From the NCBI RefSeq assembly GCF_937958535.1, contig NZ_CALGNQ010000222.1, forward strand, positions 1 through 12,580: a stretch of DNA of 12,580 nt, in the 5' to 3' direction. The notes beneath the pieces were generated by a model. The model worked only from the letters and a program-made list of their open reading frames with translations, did no database searches and was not told the origin of the DNA. This document shows, piece by piece, positions 7,133 through 12,580 of the stretch (positions within the stretch are counted from its first letter, which is position 1; every line of letters begins with the position of its first letter). This DNA is from an uncultured Georgenia sp. (lineage in GTDB: Bacteria > Actinomycetota > Actinomycetes > Actinomycetales > Actinomycetaceae). The position numbers were made by a program, and so were the translations under genes.

Positions 7133-8250
7133 TCCGCCACCACACTCCATCCGCGGTCGGTCAGGCCTTCCTCCAGCTCGGCGGCCGCCGCGGGCACCAC
7201 CGACAGGTGGGCGATGCCGACCGGCGCGCCGGCGGAGTGCTCGAGCTGGAGGTCCTCGATGTTGACGCCGAGCTCACCCACCTCGCCGAACAGCCGGCCC
7301 AGCTCGCCGGGCTGGTCGGGCACGAGCACCTGGACGGTCGCGTACCGGCGCGGCGCCCCGCCGTGCTTGCCCGGGATGCGTGCGACCCCGGAGTTGCCGG
7401 CAGCGATCACGTGGGTCAGCGCGCCGACGGCGCCGGGGGCCAGCGGGCCCTCGGTGGCCGCCCGGTCCAGGCCGGCGATGACGGCGTCGAGGTCGTCACG
7501 CAGCCGGCGCAGCCCGTCGGCCACAGGCGCCGCGTTCCCGACGAGGATCGCCGCCCACAGCCGGGGGTCGGAGGCCGCGATGCGGGTGACGTCCCGCAGC
7601 CCCTGCCCGGCGAGGGACAGGGCTGCCTCCGGGGCGTCGACGAGCCGGGCCGCGACGAGGGAGGCCGCGAGCTGGGGCAGGTGGGAGACGAGGGCGACGG
7701 CCTCGTCGTGCTCGGTCGGCGGCAGCGTGACCGGCAGCGCACCGAGGTCGAGCGCCAGGTTGCGCACCGCCGTCGCGGCGGAGGCAGGGGTGTCGTCGGT
7801 GGCGGCGACCACCCAGGGGCGTCCGGCAAAGAGGTCGGCGTCGGCGGCCGCCGCACCCGACCGCTCCCGCCCGGCCATCGGGTGGGAGCCCACGTACCGG
7901 GCCCGCTGGGTCTCCTCCGCCCCGGCCGCCACCTCCTGGGCGATGACCGCCTTGACGCTCGCGACGTCCGTGACGACGGCGTCGGGGTGGCGGTAGAGCA
8001 TCTCGAGGACGACGTCGCCCGCGACGTCCGGGGGCGTCGCGACGACGACGAGCGCGGGCTCGGGCCCGCCGCTGCCCTCGGGGTCGCCCGCGCCCATGTC
8101 CCGGGCCAGTGCGAGGGCGGAGGGCGAGGTGTCGGCGAGGATCACCGTCACGCCGAGGCGCCGCAGCCCGAGCGCGGTGCTCGTGCCGAGCAGACCGGTG
8201 CCGACGACCTTGACGGGGCCCGTGGTCAGGGGTGCCGCCTGCCTGCTCAC
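7129..8250 (-). CDS. tyrA: Prephenate dehydrogenase with C-terminal ACT domain
   Basis: The 373-residue enzyme oxidatively decarboxylates prephenate to 4-hydroxyphenylpyruvate in tyrosine synthesis. It has an N-terminal Rossmann motif GTGLLG (17-22) with D40 at the end of the second strand, suggesting preference for NAD. The catalytic-domain block GSHPMAGRE (121-129) contains a conserved His, and HDEAVALVSHLPQ (181-193) has two more. The C-terminal region from about 304 (PGELGRLFGEVGELGVNIED at 314-333) is an ACT domain, likely for feedback by an aromatic amino acid. The GTG start follows GAGGAGG at 10 bases. tyrA is the only operon member separated from its upstream neighbour, by 64 bases, in which a promoter-like element lies. 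Confidence 0.95.
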   Translation of the reverse strand: MSRQAAPLTTGPVKVVGTGLLGTSTALGLRRLGVTVILADTSPSALALARDMGAGDPEGSGGPEPALVVVATPPDVAGDVVLEMLYRHPDAVVTDVASVKAVIAQEVAAGAEETQRARYVGSHPMAGRERSGAAAADADLFAGRPWVVAATDDTPASAATAVRNLALDLGALPVTLPPTEHDEAVALVSHLPQLAASLVAARLVDAPEAALSLAGQGLRDVTRIAASDPRLWAAILVGNAAPVADGLRRLRDDLDAVIAGLDRAATEGPLAPGAVGALTHVIAAGNSGVARIPGKHGGAPRRYATVQVLVPDQPGELGRLFGEVGELGVNIEDLQLEHSAGAPVGIAHLSVVPAAAAELEEGLTDRGWSVVAE

Positions 8251-8298
8251 GCTCGTGCTTCCTCCTCGGGGCGGACCGTCCCTCGCGGCGCCCGGGAC

Positions 8299-8326
8299 AG
8301 CCTACCCTCGGCCGTCACAGGTCGAC
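8299..8326 (-). promoter_or_regulatory. Candidate internal promoter upstream of tyrA
   Basis: In the 64-base gap between rluB and tyrA the minus strand has TAGGCT (8304-8299), a TANNNT-type -10. A weak -35-like GTCGAC (8326-8321) lies 16 bases upstream. The start would give a leader of about 40 bases with the GAGGAGG ribosome site of tyrA. The eight bases TAGGCTGT also occur at the candidate kinase promoter. A small dyad, GTCCC (8278-8282) and GGGAC (8294-8298), lies just downstream. Support is limited to pattern and placement. Confidence 0.3.
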
Positions 8327-9058
8327 GCTCGCCATGAGCGTGCCGAGCTCGGTGCCCTCGACCACCCGGGTGTGTCCGGGCTTGAGCCGTCCGAGGCGGA
8401 TGTTCCCGAACCGGGTCCGCACCAGCCTGGTGACCGGGTGGCCGACCTGCTCGAGCATGCGGCGCACGATCCGGTTGCGGCCCTCGTGCAGCTCGATCTC
8501 CACGACCGAGGCCGTGGGCAGCGTCTCCAGCACGACGAAGCGGTCGGCGCGTGCGGGTCCGTCCTCCAGCTCGACACCGGCGAGCAGCCGCCGGGCGAGG
8601 GAACGGGGCACCTCCCCCTCGACGGTGGCGACGTAGGTCTTCGGCACCTCGTAGGAGGGGTGGGTGAGCCGGTGGGCGAGCTCGCCGTCGTTGGTGAGCA
8701 GGAGGAGGCCCTCGGTCTGCTCGTCGAGCCGGCCCACGTGGAAGAGCCGCTCGGGCCGGTCGGCGACGTACTGGGACAGGTCGGGGCGGCCCTGCTCGTC
8801 CTTCATCGTCGAGACGACGCCGGCCGGCTTGTGCAGGGCGAGGGTCACCTTGGTCTCGTCGAGCTGGAGCCGGACACCGTCGACGTGGACGACGGCGGTG
8901 GCCGGGTCGACCCGGGTGCCGAGCTCGACCACCCTGCCGTCCACCGTGACACGGCCGTCGACGATGAGCTGCTCGCAGGCGCGCCGCGACCCGTAGCCGG
9001 CAGCGGCCAGGACCTTCTGCAGTCGGACACCGTCTGGGCGGTGGACGTCGTCGCTCAT
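8315..9058 (-). CDS. rluB: Large-subunit rRNA pseudouridine synthase, RsuA/RluB family
   Basis: The 247-residue protein has an N-terminal S4 RNA-binding domain (about 11-58, RLQKVLAAAGYGSRR through LIVDGRVTVDG). The catalytic domain has LHKPAG (75-80), the active-site block GRLDEQTEGLLLLTNDG (109-125) with catalytic D112, KTYVATVEG, and the late HEGRNRIVRRM motif. RluB isomerises a uridine in 23S rRNA; related RsuA and RluE/F enzymes share the fold, and the choice of RluB rests mainly on its place after scpB, as in many Gram-positive genomes. The ATG overlaps the scpB stop as ATGA and uses a GGAGGAGGAG sequence at the scpB end as ribosome site. Confidence 0.92.
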   Translation of the reverse strand: MSDDVHRPDGVRLQKVLAAAGYGSRRACEQLIVDGRVTVDGRVVELGTRVDPATAVVHVDGVRLQLDETKVTLALHKPAGVVSTMKDEQGRPDLSQYVADRPERLFHVGRLDEQTEGLLLLTNDGELAHRLTHPSYEVPKTYVATVEGEVPRSLARRLLAGVELEDGPARADRFVVLETLPTASVVEIELHEGRNRIVRRMLEQVGHPVTRLVRTRFGNIRLGRLKPGHTRVVEGTELGTLMASVDL

Positions 9059-9678
9059 CTCAGCTCCTCCTCCAGGTCGTCCAGGGAGTCCAGGTCGGGC
9101 AGGTAGGGCGCGAGCGGGGGCAGGTCCTCCAGTGACCCCAGGCCCATCCGCTCGAGGAAGTAGGGGGTGGTCCGGTAGAGCACCGCGCCGCTCTCCTCGT
9201 GGCCGGCCTCCTCGATGAGCCCGCGGGCGAGCAGGGTGCGCACCACGCCGTCGACGTTGACCCCTCGGATGGCGGCGATCCGGCCGCGGGAGACGGGCTG
9301 GCGGTAGGCGATGACGGCGAGCGTCTCCAGCGAGGCCTGGGTGAGCCGGGCGGTCTGGCCGTCGACGACGAAGCGGCCGACGACGTCGGCGAACGCGGGA
9401 GCGGAGTAGATGCGCCAGCCGCCGGCCACCTCGCGCAGCTCGAAGCCGCGGGCGCGGGAGCCGCGCTCACCCCGGTACTCGGCGGCCAGCTCGGTGAGCA
9501 GCTCGACCACCTGGCCGGTGGGCAGCCCGAGGACACCGGCGAGCTGGGCGGCCGGCACCGGCTCGTCCACCACCATGAGCACGGCCTCGATCGCCGCGAG
9601 GTGCTCGTGCGGCATCGCGTCGTCCGGCACGGACTCGTACCGGGAGAGCGGTGGGTGCTGCGGCTCGGTCTCACTCAT
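9055..9678 (-). CDS. scpB: Segregation and condensation protein B
   Basis: The 207-residue protein is the dimeric winged-helix subunit of the SMC-ScpAB condensin-like complex. The first winged helix covers about 24-105 (AAIEAVLMVVDEPV onward). The second covers about 112-180 and has the family hallmark RLTQASLETLAVIAYRQPVS (111-130) followed by RGRIAAIRGVNVDGVVRTLL. The C-terminal tail is acidic and Leu-rich. The ATG at 9678 has AGGGGA at 6 bases and overlaps the scpA stop by 8 bases. Length and layout are normal for the family. Adjacent scpA supports the assignment; smc itself is not in the window. Confidence 0.96.
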   Translation of the reverse strand: MSETEPQHPPLSRYESVPDDAMPHEHLAAIEAVLMVVDEPVPAAQLAGVLGLPTGQVVELLTELAAEYRGERGSRARGFELREVAGGWRIYSAPAFADVVGRFVVDGQTARLTQASLETLAVIAYRQPVSRGRIAAIRGVNVDGVVRTLLARGLIEEAGHEESGAVLYRTTPYFLERMGLGSLEDLPPLAPYLPDLDSLDDLEEELR

Positions 9679-10561
9679 CGTCCGTCCCCTGATCCGGTGC
9701 GGCGGCGTCGTAGTCGTCGGCCACGGTGACCTCCCCCTCCTCGGCCCCGGACCACCGTACGGTGAGCTCGCCGAGCGGGCGGGCCTGGTCGAAGGAGATC
9801 GCGCCCTCCCGGAAGAGCTCGAGCAGGGCGAGGAAGCGGGAGACGACGACGGCGAGGTTCTCGGCGTCCGCCGTCAGCGCCCGGAAGGTCGCGGCGCGGA
9901 CCCGCCGCAGCCGGTCGACCAGGAGCGCGGCCTGCTCCCGCACGGGGACCACCGGGGCGTGGAGGTGGGTGAGGTCCACCTGCGGGGGCCCGGGCCGGGG
10001 GGCGAAGGCCGCGGCGGCGATCTGCGCGAACCGTTCGGGGGTGACTCGCATGACGAGCTCGGGCAGCAGCGCCGCGAAGTGCGGCTCCAGCGTCACCGAG
10101 CGAGGGTAGGCGCGCGCCCCGGCCGCCCACCGCTCCCCGAGGTCGGTAGCGACCTCCTTGTAGGCGCGGTACTGCAGCAGCCGGGCGAAGAGCAGGTCGC
10201 GGGCCTCGAGCAGCTCGAGGTCCTCCTCGTCCTCCACCGAGCCGCGGGGCAGCAGCCGGGCGGCCTTGAGGTCGAGCAGTGTCGCGGCGACGACGAGGAA
10301 CTCGCTGGCCTGCCCCAGGTCCCAGTCCCCCTGCCCCTCGAGGTGGGCGATGAACTCGTCGGTCACCTGGGCGAGGGCGACCTCGGTGATGTCGAGCTTG
10401 TGCTTGGCGATGAGCGACAGCAGCAGGTCGAAGGGTCCGGAGAAGTTCTCCAGGGTGACCGCGAACGGCGTGCGGCCCGGCGGGGTGGCGGCGTCCGCCG
10501 CCGGCTGCTGGGAGGGGGCCGCAGCCGGCTCAGGCGACGTCACCGCGGGCGACGAGCTCAC
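9671..10561 (-). CDS. scpA: Segregation and condensation protein A (kleisin)
   Basis: The 296-residue protein is the kleisin that bridges the SMC heads and binds ScpB. After a low-complexity Ala/Pro/Ser N-terminus (1-32) comes the kleisin N-domain with ENFSGPFDLLLSLI (38-51), KLDITEV (55-61) and FLVVAATLLDLKAARLLP (88-105). A central linker follows, and the C-terminal winged-helix part (about 225-275) contains VVSRFLALLELFREG. The tail is acidic. The start is uncertain: GTG 10561 gives a 32-base overlap with parA, while an in-frame GTG at 10543 gives a 14-base overlap and removes six residues. No convincing ribosome site distinguishes them. Confidence 0.95.
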   Translation of the reverse strand: MSSSPAVTSPEPAAAPSQQPAADAATPPGRTPFAVTLENFSGPFDLLLSLIAKHKLDITEVALAQVTDEFIAHLEGQGDWDLGQASEFLVVAATLLDLKAARLLPRGSVEDEEDLELLEARDLLFARLLQYRAYKEVATDLGERWAAGARAYPRSVTLEPHFAALLPELVMRVTPERFAQIAAAAFAPRPGPPQVDLTHLHAPVVPVREQAALLVDRLRRVRAATFRALTADAENLAVVVSRFLALLELFREGAISFDQARPLGELTVRWSGAEEGEVTVADDYDAAAPDQGTDDE

Positions 10562-11393
10562 GGGCGAGCCGCCGGTAGGCCTCGGCCCCCGGGTGCCCGG
10601 GGGCGTAGCTGGTGATCGGCTCGGTGGCGATAGTGGCGTCCGGGAACTTGATGGTGCGGTTGATGACCGTGTCGAACACCCGGTCGCCGAAGCCCTCGCG
10701 GACGCGTTCGAGCACCTCCCGGGCGTGGAGGGTGCGCCCGTCGTACATCGTGACGAGGATGCCGTCGAGCTCGAGCCGGGGGTTGATCCGCTCGCTCACC
10801 TTGTCGATCGTCTCCATGAGGAGCGCGACGCCGCGCAGCGCGAAGAACTCGGCCTCGAGCGGGATGATGACGCCGTGCGCGGCCGTGAGCGCGTTGACCG
10901 TGAGCAGCCCGAGGGACGGCTGGCAGTCGACGAGGACGACGTCGTAGTCCTCGGTGACCGGGCGCAGCACCCGGGTGAGCGCCTGCTCGCGGGCGACCTC
11001 GGTGACGAGGGTGACCTCCGCGGCGGACAGGTCGATGTTCGCCGGGACGATGTCGAGCCCCTCGACGGCGGTCTCGTGGACGATCTCCCGGACATCGGAC
11101 CGCGGCTCCATGAGCACCGAGTAGATGGTGCGGTCCAGCTCGTTGGCGTTGACCCCCAGACCCGCGGAGGCTGCACCCTGCGGGTCGAAGTCGACGATGA
11201 GGACCCGCCGGCCGTACTCGGCGAGCGAGGCGCCGAGGTTGATGGTCGTCGTCGTCTTGCCCACGCCGCCCTTCTGGTTGCACATCGCGATGATGCGCGC
11301 CGGTCCGTGGCCGTCGAGCGGCGCCGGCTCCGGGAAGTCGGCGGCCTGCCCGGACGTCTCGTCGATCAGGGTCGGCTGCTGTGGGTCGGTCAC
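10530..11393 (-). CDS. parA: ParA/Soj-family ATPase next to scpAB
   Basis: The 287-residue Walker-type ATPase has the deviant P-loop KGGVGKTTT (41-49), Walker A' segment VDFDPQG (67-73) and Walker B VLVDCQPS (153-160). About 30 N-terminal residues precede the core. No parB is present here, so this is the scp-linked ParA paralogue (compare Rv1708 of M. tuberculosis) rather than the oriC ParAB pair; it probably acts in chromosome organisation, but its precise role is poorly known. GTG 11393 is chosen over the in-frame GTG at 11402 because a TANNNT element ends 7 bases before it. The start also overlaps, as GTGA, the stop at 11390 of the original frame of the disrupted monooxygenase. The longer form would add only three residues. 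Confidence 0.93.
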   Translation of the reverse strand: MTDPQQPTLIDETSGQAADFPEPAPLDGHGPARIIAMCNQKGGVGKTTTTINLGASLAEYGRRVLIVDFDPQGAASAGLGVNANELDRTIYSVLMEPRSDVREIVHETAVEGLDIVPANIDLSAAEVTLVTEVAREQALTRVLRPVTEDYDVVLVDCQPSLGLLTVNALTAAHGVIIPLEAEFFALRGVALLMETIDKVSERINPRLELDGILVTMYDGRTLHAREVLERVREGFGDRVFDTVINRTIKFPDATIATEPITSYAPGHPGAEAYRRLARELVARGDVA

Positions 11394-12375
11394 GGTCCCC
11401 ACGTTAGTTTGCCCGGACGTTCCAGGGCGAGCAGGCGCGCGGACAGATCCGCACTCCGTGCCCGGGCGGCGAGGCGGCGTGCCTGTCCGGGCAGGAGGAC
11501 GAGCTGGCCGGGCACCTGCTGGAAGCCGATGAAGTGCAGCCCACCGGGCAGCCGGTCCGGTGGGAGGGGCAGGCCGTCGTCGTCGAGGACGCCGAGGTGG
11601 CCGACGAGGCCGTCGAGGTCCGGACGGAAGCCGGTGGCGGCGATGACGTCGTCCACCCGCACGTGGCTGCCGTCTGCAAACTGCGCGCCTGTCCGGTCCA
11701 GGCCGACGACGGCGGGAACCACCCGCACGGCCCCGGAGCGGATCGCCCGCAGCGTGCGGCGGTCGACCACCGTGGGCTCGACGCCGCGCCGGTGGAGCTG
11801 GGCGAACGGCGCCTCGGTCGGGCGGGGCAGTCCGTACCGGCTGAGGTCACCGACGGCCAGCGCCTGGAGCAGCCGGGTCCTACGACCAGCACGTCGCGGT
11901 CGCGGTGGGGAACGGCGTTGCGGTAGTCGGCGGCGTGGAGGAGACGGCCGGTGAAGGACCGTGTCCCGGGCCAGCGCGGCAGCCGAGGCCGCGCGTACCG
12001 ACCGGTGGCGACGACCACCTGGCGGGCGGTGAGCGGCCCGGCCGTGGTTGTGAGCAGCCAGTGGTCGTCCTCCGGGTCGATGCGTCCCACCGCGACCCCG
12101 GTTCGCACCCGGCGTCCGGCGGCGTACCGCTCGAGGTAGGCCACGACGTCGTCACGTCGGGGGAAGGTGCCCGCCGAGCGCGGGTAGCGCAGCCCCGGCA
12201 GCGCAGACACGCCCCGGCCGCTGTTCAGGCGCAGCGCGTCGGGGCGTCCCCGCCACGGCTCCCCCACACGGTCCGCCCGCTCGAGCACGGTCGCCCGGAG
12301 CCCGCGCCGCTCGAGCGCAGCGGCAGCACACAGGCCTGCCGGTCCGGCACCGATGACGATGACGTCCGCATCCAT
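11390..12375 (-). pseudogene. Disrupted flavin-containing monooxygenase (internal deletion with frameshift)
   Basis: From ATG 12375, with GGAGGG four bases upstream, the N-terminal part has the FAD motif GAGPAG (9-14), VVATG (121-125) and the FMO fingerprint FxGxxxHxxxY as FTGRLLHAADY (141-151). It then enters the second Rossmann motif, DVLVVG (161-166), near 11880. There the frame turns into Ser/Arg/Pro-rich nonsense ending at a TAA (11406-11404). The family sequence resumes in another frame with RLLQALAVGDLSRYGLPRP, then VDDVIAATGFRPDL and GLHFIGF, ending at TGA 11392-11390. From memory of the family, roughly 50-60 residues after the GxG of the NADPH site are absent. Deletion plus frameshift removes NADPH binding, so a working enzyme is very unlikely. 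An assembly error is possible but would have to remove well over 100 bases. Confidence 0.85.
11401..11406 (-). promoter_or_regulatory. Candidate -10 element of a leaderless parA promoter
   Basis: On the minus strand TAACGT fits TANNNT and ends 7 bases before GTG 11393. Transcription would then start at or next to the GTG itself, and no Shine-Dalgarno sequence is seen there. No good -35 is present. The spacing is the same as at the kinase gene. It would head the whole parA-to-acyltransferase operon. Confidence 0.42.
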
Positions 12376-12446
12376 GGTTCCCTCCCCGGGGACCGGGCCC
12401 TCCGGCCCCCGGCGAGCAGCGTGGGTGCGGTGACCACCCGCAGTCC

Positions 12447-12464
12447 ATCCCCTCCCCGGGGGAT
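12447..12464. promoter_or_regulatory. Candidate operator dyad
   Basis: ATCCCC (12447-12452) and GGGGAT (12459-12464) form a 6-base dyad with a 6-base spacer. It sits four bases upstream of the -35-like hexamer of the right-edge gene. It overlaps the right copy of the 12-base direct repeat. Such a site could bind a regulator, but the dyad is short and GC-rich. Confidence 0.3.
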
Positions 12465-12467
12465 ATG

Positions 12468-12496
12468 GCGACAGGGTCGGTGGTCTGGGGCAGACT
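12468..12496 (+). promoter_or_regulatory. Candidate promoter of the right-edge gene
   Basis: GCGACA (12468-12473) and CAGACT (12491-12496) are separated by 17 bases. The second hexamer keeps the A and final T of TANNNT but lacks the first T. It ends 6 bases before ATG 12503, so the message would be leaderless or nearly so. Confidence 0.35.
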
Positions 12497-12502
12497 GGGG
12501 CG

Positions 12503-12580
12503 ATGGGCGCCTCCGCGCAGGCCGAGCGCGCCAGGGCACACGACGCCGTGGTGCGGCTCAGCGCTCGCGCCCTGCCACCG
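12503..12580 (+). CDS. N-terminus of a protein of unknown function, cut by window edge
   Basis: From ATG 12503 the frame is open to the window end (26 codons), beginning MGASAQAERARAHDAVVRLS. Codons are GC-rich at third positions (GGC, GCC, TCC, GCG, CAG, GCC), as in a real high-GC gene. A promoter-like pair lies directly upstream. The helical AHDAVVRLSARAL segment faintly recalls the start of some actinobacterial LuxR-type regulators, but 26 residues cannot settle this. Function is left open. Confidence 0.5.
   Translation, partial: MGASAQAERARAHDAVVRLSARALPP

Larger units (their letters stand above)
12376..12502. other. Divergent intergenic region between the monooxygenase relic and the right-edge gene
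   Basis: These 127 bases hold two exact copies of the 12-mer CCCTCCCCGGGG, at 12380-12391 and 12450-12461, exactly 70 bases apart. The left copy includes the ribosome site of the monooxygenase gene, read on the minus strand. Between them, at about 12393-12412, GC-rich sequence can form a small imperfect hairpin (GGGCC, CTCC loop, GGCCC). Nothing looks coding. Confidence 0.5.

Noticed and set aside
7123..8337. A 404-codon open frame on the + strand
   Set aside because: Antisense to tyrA, with Arg/Gly/Asp-rich low-complexity translation and no start signal.
10530..11393. parA as part of an oriC-type ParAB-parS partition system
   Set aside because: No parB gene and no parS-like site is visible; the scpAB neighbourhood points to the separate scp-linked ParA.
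10266..11954. A 562-codon open frame on the + strand
   Set aside because: It is antisense to scpA, parA and the monooxygenase relic and shows no domain; the minus-strand genes have clear motifs.
11404..12375. A complete 323-residue flavoprotein in one frame
   Set aside because: The last half translates to Ser/Arg/Pro-rich nonsense while the family C-terminus sits in another frame, so the single-frame product is an artefact of the disruption.

Overview
The window is high-GC DNA with GTG starts, dense coding and tight 4-base gene overlaps. Its backbone is the conserved actinobacterial block parA-scpA-scpB-rluB-tyrA-cmk-acyltransferase-der, which recalls Mycobacterium tuberculosis Rv1708-Rv1713. 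Gene content and order fit an actinomycete, probably Micrococcales; the genus cannot be settled from the sequence.

Layout from right to left, the direction of most transcription. At the right edge a + strand gene starts at 12503 and runs out of the window. A 127-base divergent intergenic region separates it from a broken flavin-containing monooxygenase gene (12375-11390, minus), which has lost its central NADPH-binding part and the reading frame. The minus-strand operon then follows: parA, scpA, scpB, rluB, tyrA, cmk and a PlsC-type acyltransferase, ending at 5733. Most junctions overlap by 4 to 32 bases; only rluB-tyrA has a gap (64 bases).

Between the acyltransferase and der, which usually follow each other closely in this block, lies a four-gene module. 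It has a divergent pair of transcription units: a + strand ABC-2 exporter (ATPase and permease, 3967-5660) and a minus-strand histidine kinase/LuxR-type response regulator (3836-1858). A strong hairpin at 5675-5709 ends both the exporter unit and the housekeeping operon. der (1815-334) therefore lies 42 bases downstream of the response regulator and is probably co-transcribed with it. A small membrane protein starts on the last base of the der stop codon and runs off the left edge.

Functionally, the housekeeping genes serve chromosome organisation (ParA, ScpAB with SMC), ribosome maturation (RluB, Der), tyrosine synthesis (TyrA), CMP/dCMP phosphorylation (Cmk) and phospholipid acylation. The inserted module looks like a regulated exporter with its own sensor pair, a common arrangement for drug or peptide efflux. 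I found no RNA genes, CRISPR arrays, insertion sequences or phage genes, and no clearly undescribed system. The points most worth following up are the split operon, the deletion-frameshift in the monooxygenase, and several candidate leaderless promoters with near-identical geometry.
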